Shown piece after piece: positions 8,651 to 17,962 of a DNA stretch of 64,000 nucleotides (positions are counted from its first letter, which is position 1; every line of letters starts with the position of its first letter). Source of the stretch: an uncultured bacterium (GTDB lineage: Bacteria > Acidobacteriota > Aminicenantia > Aminicenantales > Saccharicenantaceae). The translations under genes were made by a program, and so were the position numbers. The notes below the pieces were generated by a model. That model did not search any database. It saw nothing but the letters and a program-made list of their open reading frames with translations, and was not told where the DNA came from. The stretch covers positions 62,001 through 126,000 of the forward strand of contig CALEUG010000004.1 of assembly GCA_937920515.1 (NCBI GenBank), written 5' to 3'.

Positions 8651-9979
8651 ATGAAAGGAAAATTGCTGTTGGCTGGCCTGTTGAGCCTGTTTATGGTGGT
8701 GGCGGCCGAAGCCAGCATCCTGACCAACACCAATCAAAGCGCTGCTTATATCAGGATGCTATCAAGAAACGCAGCCATTGATGTGGATGCTGTCTATTAT
8801 AACCCGGCAGGACTGGTCCGGCTCCAAGACGGATGGCATTTTGCTCTTCATAATCAGGTTATTTTCCAGGACAAGAAGATAAACAGTAGCTTTCCCCTCT
8901 TAAACCATCCTGATTACGTTGGTGAAATAAGAGTTCCTGTTTATCCAGATTTATACGCCGTCTACAAGAAAAACCGCCTGGCCCTGGCCTTCGGATTTGG
9001 ACCCAATGCCGGCGGCGGTTCCGCCAGATTTAAGACCGGTCTTCCCAGCTTCGAGGAACCGATAGCTTCGGTCAGGCTTAACCTGATGGCCTGGGATCTG
9101 CCCACCTCTGGTTATGATGTGGATATTTTCTTCAAGGGTAAATCCGTCTATCTGGGCTATCAATTTAACGCGGCCTACTCTGTCACTGACTGGCTGTCGG
9201 TCGGGGCCGGCCTTCGCTTCCTCCAGGCCAGAAACGATTACGAAGGGCACATCTACGACATCAGATACGACATCATTGGCCTGGGCTGGGTCTATGCTTA
9301 CGATTTATTCATGGCCATGGGTTACACCGAGCTGGCCAATGGGTTTGCCGACAAAGATGTGAAAGCCAGGGAAACCGGAACCGGCTGGACCCCAATACTG
9401 AGCCTGAACCTTTCACCCTGGGAATCGTTAAATTTCTCGCTGAAGTATGAATTCCGAACCAGGATGGAGCTTAAAACTAAAACTGAAGTGGACGATTTAG
9501 GTTACCTGTTTCCGGATGGCCTCGTCTTCCGTTATGACGTCCCGGCCATTCTTTCAGCAGGTTTGAGATATTCCGTAATGCCCGCCCTCCGCTTTTTCGC
9601 TTCTTTCAACTATTTCTTCGATAAGGACGCCAACTGGGAAGGGATGGAAAACCTGGTCCAGAAAAACACCTTCGAACTCGGTCTGGGCACAGAATATGAC
9701 CTAAATAAGACCGTTACTCTGAGTCTCGGATATCTACGGACACAATTCAACCTGAGCGAATATTACCAGGACGACCTGGGACATGAACTGAGCAGCAATA
9801 CTGTTGGCGGCGGGGCCAGAATAAAAATCAACGAGAATATCAGCCTGGACGCTGGCATCCTTTACGTTTTTTACAAGAGCTATACCAGAAATTTCTATCA
9901 TAATTATCTTGGCCAGTACCAGAGAACATACGACCGGAACACCTTCACCGCCGCTGTGGGAATAAACTACAGGATTTAA
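8651..9979 (+). CDS. OmpP1/FadL-family outer-membrane protein
   Basis: Predicted outer-membrane beta-barrel for hydrophobic compounds. It has a signal peptide of about 22 residues (MKGKLLLAGLLSLFMVVAAEA). The early segment RNAAIDVDAVYYNPAGLVRL matches the FadL hatch signature in which 'NPAGL' is conserved. Alternating aromatic strands follow, ending in a terminal strand. Length 442 aa suits the family. AAGGAGG lies 6-7 bases before the ATG. It stands alone, with its own promoter and a strong terminator. Family is clear; transport of fatty acids versus other hydrophobics is not. Confidence 0.85.
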   Translation: MKGKLLLAGLLSLFMVVAAEASILTNTNQSAAYIRMLSRNAAIDVDAVYYNPAGLVRLQDGWHFALHNQVIFQDKKINSSFPLLNHPDYVGEIRVPVYPDLYAVYKKNRLALAFGFGPNAGGGSARFKTGLPSFEEPIASVRLNLMAWDLPTSGYDVDIFFKGKSVYLGYQFNAAYSVTDWLSVGAGLRFLQARNDYEGHIYDIRYDIIGLGWVYAYDLFMAMGYTELANGFADKDVKARETGTGWTPILSLNLSPWESLNFSLKYEFRTRMELKTKTEVDDLGYLFPDGLVFRYDVPAILSAGLRYSVMPALRFFASFNYFFDKDANWEGMENLVQKNTFELGLGTEYDLNKTVTLSLGYLRTQFNLSEYYQDDLGHELSSNTVGGGARIKINENISLDAGILYVFYKSYTRNFYHNYLGQYQRTYDRNTFTAAVGINYRI

Positions 9980-10002
9980 TTAAAGGTCATCGGCCAAAAA
10001 GA

Positions 10003-10040
10003 GGGCCTCGCTCAATTGTTTAGAGCGGGGCCCTTTTTTA
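10003..10040 (+). terminator. Strong intrinsic terminator after FadL-like gene
   Basis: Arms GGGCCTCGCTC and GAGCGGGGCCC (one G-T pair) surround a short loop and are followed by a run of seven T's. It starts 23 bases after the stop codon. Confidence 0.9.
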
Positions 10041-10336
10041 TTATCGGTCAAGAAAAAAGGGGCATATTTTTCGCCACCTCGTTTTTAATCTCAACCCCGG
10101 CAGAAAAGCCGAGGGTCTCAAGACAGGCTGCTCACGGGAAACCATTTAATCAGGAGACGCCACGAGCCAGAAACGATTTTCATCAGGCGGGCAAATTGTA
10201 ATCCGCCTTGAGCGAAAAAATTGAGAGCGCAGAAACGTTCAGAAATTAACATCTTATCCCAAAGCAGTAGAAATGGGCAGGCAAAACATAATAATATAAA
10301 AAGGTTTGAAATATAAATAGACTGGATTAAATAAAC
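10041..10336 (+). other. Intergenic stretch with no supported feature
   Basis: About 300 bases between the FadL terminator and the RDD-like ORF. A minus-strand ORF on the track (10118..10570) crosses it but has no ribosome binding site and overlaps the better-supported plus ORF. I see no RNA gene or convincing promoter. Confidence 0.4.
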
Positions 10337-10753
10337 TTGAAAAGCAAAATCAAGGCCCTTTTTCCAGGAAACAAAGCCCATCCGGCACAAGCTGGTTTTA
10401 TCCGGCGGGGCCTGGCTTTCGGAGTGGACGCCCTGATAATAGCCACCCTGACTTCTGTTGTCTACGCGGGGTATTCCCGGCTGATGGCCAGAATCAGTCC
10501 TGAGCCTTCCCCGGCAACCACCACAATCGAGGTCCTGCGAGGGGGAGAAAGCCCCCGCCTGCCTGAGCAAAAGGCTCAGCAGGCCGAACCGGATAAAAAG
10601 CAGGAATATCTTGATCTCCTGAAAGACCGCCTGCCTGATGAAGAATTGCAGAAGGCCACGGCCATGAGCACAACGGAAATAGAGAAAAATTATAATACGT
10701 CGGCGGTGGAAATATTTCTCTTGACAAAGCCCGGGGGGAAGGCTAATTTTTAA
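10337..10753 (+). CDS. Short RDD-like membrane protein, probably truncated
   Basis: 138-aa ORF of uncertain status. Residues about 18-48 (AGFIRRGLAFGVDALII) resemble the first conserved helix of the RDD family, including the Arg and first Asp. Full RDD proteins have two further membrane helices, which are missing here. After one membrane span the product is hydrophilic, Pro/Glu-rich, and ends in a region without similarity I recognise. Start is TTG at 10337 with no clear Shine-Dalgarno sequence. It may be a decayed RDD gene or a single-span protein of its own. It lies upstream of the baeRF gene with a 110-base gap. Confidence 0.45.
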   Translation: MKSKIKALFPGNKAHPAQAGFIRRGLAFGVDALIIATLTSVVYAGYSRLMARISPEPSPATTTIEVLRGGESPRLPEQKAQQAEPDKKQEYLDLLKDRLPDEELQKATAMSTTEIEKNYNTSAVEIFLLTKPGGKANF

Positions 10754-10863
10754 TCAGTGGCTTCAATCAGAGCCGACATCCGGAACCGGGATTCTTTAAA
10801 CATCAGTGGGTTTTTATACATCCCTGTCTTTTTCTATTTTCGATATACTTAAAAGGAGGGCAT

Positions 10864-12015
10864 ATGAAATTTACCAGCTCTTCTCAGGCCGAGGCCCTGG
10901 CCCGGGTTAAAACCCATCCCTACCAGGCCACCAGTTTTTACCTCGACACCGATAAAAGCCAGCAGTCCCTCAAAGCCATCAATGCCGCCTACAAGGGGCT
11001 TCTTAACCAGGCCAGGCTGAAACTGGAAACCAAAGACCTGTCCCGGGAATTAAGAAAATCGCTGCTGGACGACCTGGACAGAATCGCTCAGTTCTGCACC
11101 AACCGGCTGAATGCCTGGAAATCGCCCGGGCTGGCTGTTTTTTGCTGCTCAGCCAGTAACTTCTGGCAGGAGCTGGAACTGCCCCACGGGCCAAGAAACA
11201 GGCTTGTCCAGGACTTTGATTTTTACACCAGGCCCCTCTATTCCATCCTGGAAAAATTCAAGAAATTGTGCGCCTTTCTGGTAAACCGCCGGGAAGCCTG
11301 CTGGTATGAAATTCACATGGGTGATATCAGGCTGCTGGACAGCCTTAACAGCGATGTTCCCAAGAAGGTCAAGAAAGGCGGGTTTGAAGGGTATGAATCC
11401 AAAAGGATAGAACGTCATATCGAGGCCCTGCTTCTGGAGCACTTCAAGAAAGCCGCTCAAAAGACTTTTGAAATTCTGAAACAGAATCATTTTGACTGGC
11501 TGTTCCTCGGCTGCGACGACCAGTTCTATCCCCAGCTCGAACCCCTGTTCCATTCCTACGTGAAAGACAAACTCAAGGGCCGGATTAAAGCCAGGCCCGG
11601 AACGGAGACCTCACGGGTGCTGCAGGAATGCCTGGATCTGGAAGACCGGCTTAAGAGAGAGGAGGAAGCCAGCCTGGTCAAGACTTTCGTGGGCGAGCTG
11701 GAAAGAGGTGGAAGGGCGGTAGCCGGGCTGGCCGATACTCTCAGGAAGCTTAATTCACACGAAGTCAGGCATCTGCTCATAACCCATAACTTTTCCAAGC
11801 CGGGCCGGGTCTGCCCCGGTTGCCATGGGCTGTTCCTCAACGAAGAGGTCTGCCCCGTCTGCAAGGTGAAGACCGAACCAGCAGTGGACGTGGTCGACGA
11901 AGCCATAGAATTTGCCCTCAACAAGAATATTCACCTGACCCAGGTCAGTTCGCCCACCAGGCTCGAGCATTACGGCAATATTGGAGCTTTCCTCAAGTTC
12001 AAACCGCAGAAGTAG
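10864..12015 (+). CDS. Bacterial archaeo-eukaryotic release factor-like protein (baeRF/eRF1 homologue)
   Basis: Predicted cytoplasmic, ribosome-associated protein homologous to eRF1/aRF1. The family in bacteria has been proposed to act in ribosome rescue or quality control. The N-terminal half has a Rossmann/eRF1-N-like layout. Residues 165-185 (VPKKVKKGGFEGYESKRIER) occupy the position of the eRF1 GGQ loop, but the Gln is replaced (G172-G173-F174). The C-terminal domain (about 295-383) carries a zinc ribbon, C317-x2-C320 and C330-x2-C333, as in archaeal aRF1 domain 3. Start ATG 10864 follows AAAAGGAGGG. Convergent with the phosphoesterase gene. Family is recognised by motif; subfamily and function are inferred. 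Confidence 0.75.
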   Translation: MKFTSSSQAEALARVKTHPYQATSFYLDTDKSQQSLKAINAAYKGLLNQARLKLETKDLSRELRKSLLDDLDRIAQFCTNRLNAWKSPGLAVFCCSASNFWQELELPHGPRNRLVQDFDFYTRPLYSILEKFKKLCAFLVNRREACWYEIHMGDIRLLDSLNSDVPKKVKKGGFEGYESKRIERHIEALLLEHFKKAAQKTFEILKQNHFDWLFLGCDDQFYPQLEPLFHSYVKDKLKGRIKARPGTETSRVLQECLDLEDRLKREEEASLVKTFVGELERGGRAVAGLADTLRKLNSHEVRHLLITHNFSKPGRVCPGCHGLFLNEEVCPVCKVKTEPAVDVVDEAIEFALNKNIHLTQVSSPTRLEHYGNIGAFLKFKPQK

Positions 12016-12083
12016 AAAGTGCTTCGCCGGTAAAGGGAGCCAGGCTCAGTTATCATTTCCGAAGAAAGGTTAATCTTATCGAG

Positions 12084-14309
12084 CTATTTGGTCTTCGGGC
12101 CCTTCCGCATCGAAAAGCTAAATTTCTCTGCCCAGAGCCAGCTGTTAATTTTCCTTGTAGCCACAATCATCTGCCCGCTTTTCCGTCCCGTTTTTAAGCT
12201 GACCACCAGAAAGGTCCCGGGCTCCGGGTCGTTGTTTAAAGCCCCGACACCCCAGGTTTTGATATCATTCCAGTTCAGGCTCTGGGCCACATGAGCATGA
12301 CCCCAGAATATGGCTATGACATTGTAGGGCTGTATGGCCTGGAAAAAAGCAGCTCGTTCCTTCTGGGTCCACCAGGCCTCGCTCCAGGAATCAAAGCCAT
12401 AGTGCTGGAAAATGACCACCGGCCGGCCGCTGCTGCCGACGTTTCTTCTCAAATCTTCAACCAGGAATTCCAGGCTGTGCTTGGGATAGCGGGCATCTCC
12501 GCTGACCCGTCGTCGCCAGATGTTCAGATATTCTTCTCCCCCGCTTCCCGGGTAAAGGTTGAGGTGGACAAAATGAACCGTGCCCCAATCCCAGGAATAA
12601 TGCTGGCCGTCGGACGAGATGCTTTTCAGGCCAGGCCGTAGGCGATTGCGGCTCCTGAGGTTGGTCCGGACCAGCCCGCCGGAAGAACCGTCATGCTCGC
12701 CGAAGCCCTCGTAGACAGGATAGGCCAGGAGCTGGTCACCCTTCAGCCCAAAATCTGCCACGTACTCCTGCCAGAATTTCTCAACTTCTGGCGAATCGCC
12801 GTCATCGACGATATCGCCGAGAACCACCACCCCGCGCGGGGTGCTCACTTTTACTTTAAGCCCTGGTTCTTCCGGGAAGCTTTCGCCGGCCACGGCGTTC
12901 ATGGCCATAACCATTTCCCTGTTAATTTTGCTGGCATTCACAGAACCCCCGTAGTGGAGGTCCGCCGCCACCAGGAAAGTTATCCGGTCGTCATCGGGCG
13001 GGTCCTGTACCCTGAAACTCCAGACCTCGCCCGGTGAAGCCGGAAGAGAGCCGTTTCTGGTGTCAACCCGCCAGTAGTAATCCTGGCCGTACTTCAGGTT
13101 CTTTTCCGGAACAAAAAAGAAACTGAGCCCGGGCTTTAAGTCTCTGACCAGAGGCTTAGCCTTGGCCAGTTTTTTCAGGTCCTGGCTGAAATAAACATCC
13201 TGGGAACTGGCCCAGGGTCCTGGAGTCCAGCTTAAGCGATTGAGCTCCCGGCTGACACTGCCGTGCCGGTGGTGGGGAACAGGATCCCTGGCCCTTCCGC
13301 TATCCACGGTAAATTGCCTGACCGCCCCGGTCTGCAGCACCTGTCCCTTGCTGTCCAGCTGGTCAACCCGCCAGAAATAGGCCTGCCCCGGCTTCAGGTC
13401 TGAAACATCATAGCTGTTGATCGAAGCGGGGAGGGTCCCTTTCAGGGCTTTTTTGCCGGCCTTTTCCACCTCGTCTCTCTGGCCCGAGAAATAGACGGCG
13501 TAAGAAGTGGCTTTTTCGTCGCCTCTCTGCCATTTCAAGGATAAGGACAGAGCAGAAACGATTTCCCCTTCCTCCGGATAAATCGGAATGGCTTCCTTTC
13601 TCCCGGCCAGGTTCCAGACTTGAAGCTGAGTACAGGCTGAGTCCAGCAACTCGAGAGAAGCCAGGTAGCCGTTAAAGGGATCCAGCGGGAGCGGCCAGCG
13701 CTCGGCAGTTTCTCCCCCGAGATAAAAATATTTATCCGGCTTAATGGCCAGCCTGGCCGTGGTTTCGGCTTTCAACCAGCCATCCACGTAAACCCGCATG
13801 GCATTGCCATCATAAACAAACGCCAGAAGATGCCAGACCCCGGGCTCCGGGTAACCATTCTGATAGCCCAGCTTGACCCGGTCCGAATGATAAAAAGCGG
13901 CCTCCAGTCCTTTGCCAATTCCAAAAATGGCGCCGGCCGCCGGCTGCTGGGACCAGGTCAGAATTGTCCTTTTCCGGGCCAGTTCAGGAATGTAAACTCT
14001 GACCAGGAGGGTGAACGGCTGGCGACCGTTCAGGCTGGCCGGCGGGGAAAAAGTAGAGCGCAAAAGAACATCCACCGCGGTCAGATTGACCGCCTTCTGG
14101 TTTTTGATCAGTTCTACCGTGGGCCGGGAACGAAAAACCGGCACGAAGCTTCCACCCAGCGTTCCCAGGTTCCTCCAGCTCGACAGGCGTCCTTCCGGCA
14201 GAATTGAAGCGTCGAGATAGATCAATTTCCGGGGTGCGGCCAGAAGCCCCGGACCATTAGAAATAATTATTGCCAGAAAAGCGAGCGCGAATGAAACTGA
14301 CCTTTTCAC
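12084..14309 (-). CDS. Secreted metallophosphoesterase with LamG and FnIII-like domains
   Basis: Predicted exported phosphoesterase or nuclease-like enzyme, 741 aa. Signal peptide at 1-25, then a LamG/concanavalin-type jelly roll (about 30-230: VYVDGWLKAETTARLAI), two fibronectin-III-like repeats (about 240-340 and 345-445, each with YYWRVD or YFWRVD). The calcineurin-like catalytic domain (about 450-720) has VAADLHYG, VVVLGDIVDDGDSP, GEHDGSS and FWGHAHVAQS, which supply the usual Asp/His/Asn metal ligands (the GNHD motif reads GEHD). Start ATG follows AAGGAGG in the reverse strand. Substrate unknown; the carbohydrate-binding-like front end suggests a surface polymer. Confidence 0.8.
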   Translation of the reverse strand: MKRSVSFALAFLAIIISNGPGLLAAPRKLIYLDASILPEGRLSSWRNLGTLGGSFVPVFRSRPTVELIKNQKAVNLTAVDVLLRSTFSPPASLNGRQPFTLLVRVYIPELARKRTILTWSQQPAAGAIFGIGKGLEAAFYHSDRVKLGYQNGYPEPGVWHLLAFVYDGNAMRVYVDGWLKAETTARLAIKPDKYFYLGGETAERWPLPLDPFNGYLASLELLDSACTQLQVWNLAGRKEAIPIYPEEGEIVSALSLSLKWQRGDEKATSYAVYFSGQRDEVEKAGKKALKGTLPASINSYDVSDLKPGQAYFWRVDQLDSKGQVLQTGAVRQFTVDSGRARDPVPHHRHGSVSRELNRLSWTPGPWASSQDVYFSQDLKKLAKAKPLVRDLKPGLSFFFVPEKNLKYGQDYYWRVDTRNGSLPASPGEVWSFRVQDPPDDDRITFLVAADLHYGGSVNASKINREMVMAMNAVAGESFPEEPGLKVKVSTPRGVVVLGDIVDDGDSPEVEKFWQEYVADFGLKGDQLLAYPVYEGFGEHDGSSGGLVRTNLRSRNRLRPGLKSISSDGQHYSWDWGTVHFVHLNLYPGSGGEEYLNIWRRRVSGDARYPKHSLEFLVEDLRRNVGSSGRPVVIFQHYGFDSWSEAWWTQKERAAFFQAIQPYNVIAIFWGHAHVAQSLNWNDIKTWGVGALNNDPEPGTFLVVSLKTGRKSGQMIVATRKINSWLWAEKFSFSMRKGPKTK

Positions 14310-14344
14310 CCCTGCCTCCTTACAGGAGTTTCAAACTTTTTATC

Positions 14345-14373
14345 AGAATATAAAATTTCGGGGCTCCGGGCAA
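14345..14373 (-). promoter_or_regulatory. Predicted promoter for the metallophosphoesterase
   Basis: On the minus strand TTGCCC (plus 14368-14373), 17-base spacer, TATTCT (plus 14345-14350), about 36 bases before the start codon. Moderate match only. Confidence 0.4.
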
Positions 14374-14772
14374 CCAGGATTTTCTCTGCGCGCAGAACTC
14401 TCTATTCAGACTAAGGATAAAGCCAGGAAAAAGAGTCGGCTGCTATCGCGGCTCAGGTGCGGGACAGAAGCAACCTGACGTCTTTACCAGACCGATATCT
14501 GAAAACCGGGGCCGTTTCTTTTCCGAATTGACACTATTGCCTTTGCTATTTTTTCAGGAGGCGCTGAGAAACTTCAAAAGCACAATTTTAAGTTTTTCTG
14601 ACTTCTTTCACCAGCTAAAGGCCGGGATATAGATTCCCGGGTGGCGGCCCTGATGGACCGACGGCCGGAGTCAGCCAGGCTCTGAACTTACTGAATTGGA
14701 GAGAACGGGAAACTCTTAAATTACCAGATCTTTCCTTAAAACCTGAGGCAGGCAGATTTTAGTCAGGCTCAA
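14374..14772. other. Intergenic stretch, nothing assigned
   Basis: About 400 bases between the phosphoesterase promoter and the efflux-operon terminator. It contains a plus-strand TTGACA near 14530 without a good partner -10 box, and no ORF or RNA gene that I can support. Confidence 0.4.
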
Positions 14773-14800
14773 TAAAAAAGGGCAGCCCGAAAGCTGCCCG
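14773..14800 (-). terminator. Intrinsic terminator of the RND efflux operon
   Basis: On the minus strand GGGCAGC, a 6-base loop, GCTGCCC, then six T's and ATT. It lies about 28 bases past the RND stop codon. Confidence 0.9.
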
Positions 14801-14827
14801 TTCTCTTTGAATCTAACTATTTGCAGG

Positions 14828-17800
14828 TTATTTGCAGGGCGTTTCTTCAGCCTGAGGCGCGTAGTCCTTAAAGGAAACCCGGTTGAAAATACTGTAAACG
14901 ATCGGAATGATGAACAGGGTAAGCAGGGTGGTGGCAATCAGGCCCCCGACCACGGCCACGGCCATGGGCGAACGGAATTCGGCTCCTGAACCTCCGGCCA
15001 CGGCCATCGGCAGCATGCCCAGGATGGTGGTCAGGGCCGTCAGCAAGACCGGTCTCAACCTGGTGACCGCCCCTCTGATAATTGCCTCTCTTTTATCCAG
15101 TCCTCTCCTGATGAGCTGGTTGATGTAATCGATCATGACGATGCCGTTATTGACAGCTATTCCGGCCAGGATTATTACCCCTATCAGGGCCGGCAGGCTG
15201 ACCGGTTTTCCCGAAATCAGCAGGCCAAAAATGACCCCGATGATGGATAGGGGAATGGTGAACATTATGATAAACGGATGAAGAAAGTTCTCAAACTGGG
15301 AAGCCATGACCATATAAACCAGGAGAACGGCCAGAGCCAGTGCCGCCGCCAGGACCTTGAAGGCATCTATCATCTGTTCATAAGCACCGCCATACTCCAG
15401 GAAATAGCCCGGTGGCAATTGCTTTTCAATATCACCCAGGCGACTCCTGATATCCCGCATGACGCTTCCCAGGTCCCGACCGGCAATGTTGGCCGTAACC
15501 GAAATCTTGCGCATCTGGTTTTCCCTGGTTATCTGGATCGGCCCCTCCCCGCGTTTCCAATCGGCTATCTGCTCCAGGTAGACCATTCTGCCAGCCGGAG
15601 ACATCAATGGAGTCTTCCTGATTTCTTCCAGGCTGTCGCGGTACTGCCTGGCCAGTATCACCCTGATGTTGACCTCGTCCGAACCGTCTCGGTAGCGACT
15701 GACCACCGTGCCCTGGGTAGCTGTCTGAATGGTGCTGGAAACCTGGGCCACGGCCAGCCCCAGCCTGGCCGCTCTTTCCCGGTCAAGGGCGAACTGGTAT
15801 TCCGGTTTGCCCTGGGCCAGGCTGTGGGTCAGGTCGCGCAGGCCTTCCACGTCACCGATTCTCTTAACGATGGTATCTCCAATCTCCCTGAGCATCTCCA
15901 GGTCTTTTCCAAAAAGTTTTATCTCTACCGGGGCGGCCGCTCCACCCATCATGGCCGCTTCCATGTTGATCTGTTCAAACTTAAAATTTTCCAGCCGGGG
16001 CAGCATCTTTCTAACCCTTTCCAGGATCTCCATATCGGTATATTTTCTTTCCGACCGGTTGACCAGCCTCACCATCAGCATTCCCTCGTGGGTTCCGGTA
16101 AGGCCCATGCCGCCGGCCATGTCAGCCGGGTCTTCTTCCGCCCGGGAGCCAGCCTGGGCCGAAACCAGGGTGACCTCGGGTTGCTGGCTGAAAATTTTTT
16201 CCACCTGGACCAGAATCCTGTTGGTTTCCTCCAGAGAAGTTCCCACCGGCAGTTTAATCCTGACCATCAGGAAATTTCGGTCGGACTGAGGCATGAACTC
16301 GGCCCCTATAAAGGCAACTATCACCAGTGAGACAACAAACAGGGCGGCAGTGACTGTCAGAATTGTTTTTCTCTTTCTCAAGGCCCCGGTTAACAGCCCG
16401 CGGTAAAAAGTTCTGGCCGCAGCGAAGTGAGGCTCTTTGACCAGGCATTCCTGTTCAGTTGCAGTGCTTTTTTTCCTGGCCCGGGCCTTGAACAGCAGCG
16501 AGGAAAACAGCGGGACCAGGGTCAGGGCCACAAACAGCGAAGACAACAGTGAGAAGACAATGGTCAGGGCCAGGGGCTGGGTCAGCTTGCCGGTAATGCC
16601 GCCGGCAAAAACCACGGGCAGAAAAACAATGATGGTGGTCAGGGTGGAAGCGGTAATGGCCATGCCCACCTCGGAGGCTCCGATGACCGCGGCCTCTTCC
16701 ACGTGCTTGCCCTCTTCTATGTGCCTGAAGGTATTTTCTATGACCACGATGGCATTATCCACCAGCATGCCCACGCCCAGGGCCAACCCGCCCAGGGTCA
16801 TCAGGTTAAGGGTGTAACCGGCAGCATAAAGAGCCACAAAAGTGGTGATAACAGACAGGGGTATGGCTATGGCAATGATCAATGTCGGCCGCCAGTTTCT
16901 CAGGAAAAAGAAAATCAGGGCAATGGCCAGGAAGGCCCCGACCATGGCGTTGTTCGAGGTCCGGCTGGCCACCATGTTGATCATCTCGGCCTGGTCCATG
17001 GCTATGTGGAACACGACATTCCCGGGAAGGGTAGTCTGGATCTTGCTTATTTCTTTTTTTGCGGCATTACCCACTATGGCCGTGTTGGCGCCGGACCGCT
17101 TGTTCACTACCAGATAAACCCCCTTTTGCTCCTGCACCCGGGCCACGCTTCTGGTTTCCTTGAAGGTATCCTTGACCTCGGCAATATCCCTGACATAAAT
17201 CGGCTCGCCACGCTGGGAAAGGCCTACCACCACGTTCCTGACATCCTCCACGCTCCGGAATTCTCCCAGGGTTCGGACAATCAGGTCTTCATGTCGCTCC
17301 ACCACGTCCCCGGCCGGGGCATTGATATTTTCGGCAGCCAGGGCCGCCAGCACCCGTTCCAGGGACAGGTTGTAAGAAATCAGGGCATTTTTATCCACCT
17401 CAACCCTGATTTCCCTTTCGTCGGTGGAAAAGACCGCGGCCGAGGCCACGCCGTCCAGCCTTTCCAGCCTGGGCTTAACCTCGTCTTCTAATAGCTTTTT
17501 CAGGTCATAGGTGGAATAGCCGGAACTGGCGGTTATGCCGTAAAAGACCACGGGAAACTGCGACAGGTTGAATTTGACCACCAGGGGGTTAGAGGCATTG
17601 GTCGGGAGAAAATTGCGGTAAAGCCCGATCTGGTCCCTGATATCCTGGGCCGCAAAATCCAGGTTGGTTCCCCACTCAAACTCCACCATCAGAACCGAAA
17701 CACCCTCGGAACTCTGGGAGGTCACCTTCTTGACACCGCTCACCGAACTGACCACCTGCTCCAGGGGCTCGGTGATGGTTTTTTCGATATCCTCGGAGGA

Positions 17801-17962
17801 AGCCCCCCGGTAGGTGGTTATGACCGAAACGGTCGGGTATTCCAGGTCAGGAAATAAATCCAGACCCAGGCGGGAAAAGGCAATCAACCCGACGACCACC
17901 AGAATCATGGCGATCATCGAGGCCGTAACTTTTCGTCTGACCGAAAATTCAGGCAGTTTCAT
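14828..17962 (-). CDS. RND-family efflux pump inner-membrane permease (HAE1-type)
   Basis: Proton-driven trimeric exporter of drugs or other hydrophobic compounds. The 1044-aa protein has the standard layout: TM1 at about 13-30 and two large periplasmic porter/docking loops. There are twelve membrane helices in two blocks, the first including the TM4 segment LALGVGMLVDNAIVVIEN with the conserved Asp pair region. The second repeat has the matching GIAVNNGIVMIDYINQ. This form with Asn in place of one Asp pair is usual in this family. The ATG overlaps the stop of the membrane fusion gene by 4 bases. Last gene of the tetR-tolC-mfp-rnd operon. Substrate cannot be read from sequence. Confidence 0.93.
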   Translation of the reverse strand: MKLPEFSVRRKVTASMIAMILVVVGLIAFSRLGLDLFPDLEYPTVSVITTYRGASSEDIEKTITEPLEQVVSSVSGVKKVTSQSSEGVSVLMVEFEWGTNLDFAAQDIRDQIGLYRNFLPTNASNPLVVKFNLSQFPVVFYGITASSGYSTYDLKKLLEDEVKPRLERLDGVASAAVFSTDEREIRVEVDKNALISYNLSLERVLAALAAENINAPAGDVVERHEDLIVRTLGEFRSVEDVRNVVVGLSQRGEPIYVRDIAEVKDTFKETRSVARVQEQKGVYLVVNKRSGANTAIVGNAAKKEISKIQTTLPGNVVFHIAMDQAEMINMVASRTSNNAMVGAFLAIALIFFFLRNWRPTLIIAIAIPLSVITTFVALYAAGYTLNLMTLGGLALGVGMLVDNAIVVIENTFRHIEEGKHVEEAAVIGASEVGMAITASTLTTIIVFLPVVFAGGITGKLTQPLALTIVFSLLSSLFVALTLVPLFSSLLFKARARKKSTATEQECLVKEPHFAAARTFYRGLLTGALRKRKTILTVTAALFVVSLVIVAFIGAEFMPQSDRNFLMVRIKLPVGTSLEETNRILVQVEKIFSQQPEVTLVSAQAGSRAEEDPADMAGGMGLTGTHEGMLMVRLVNRSERKYTDMEILERVRKMLPRLENFKFEQINMEAAMMGGAAAPVEIKLFGKDLEMLREIGDTIVKRIGDVEGLRDLTHSLAQGKPEYQFALDRERAARLGLAVAQVSSTIQTATQGTVVSRYRDGSDEVNIRVILARQYRDSLEEIRKTPLMSPAGRMVYLEQIADWKRGEGPIQITRENQMRKISVTANIAGRDLGSVMRDIRSRLGDIEKQLPPGYFLEYGGAYEQMIDAFKVLAAALALAVLLVYMVMASQFENFLHPFIIMFTIPLSIIGVIFGLLISGKPVSLPALIGVIILAGIAVNNGIVMIDYINQLIRRGLDKREAIIRGAVTRLRPVLLTALTTILGMLPMAVAGGSGAEFRSPMAVAVVGGLIATTLLTLFIIPIVYSIFNRVSFKDYAPQAEETPCK

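Noticed and set aside
10118-10570. 150-aa minus-strand ORF
   Set aside because: No ribosome site, odd composition, overlaps the better RDD-like ORF.
14374-14772. Possible small gene or RNA upstream of the phosphoesterase
   Set aside because: No ORF with a ribosome site and no convincing hairpin apart from the efflux terminator.
15278-16330. 350-aa plus-strand ORF
   Set aside because: Antisense shadow of the RND permease; composition and frame follow the real gene and there is no start site.
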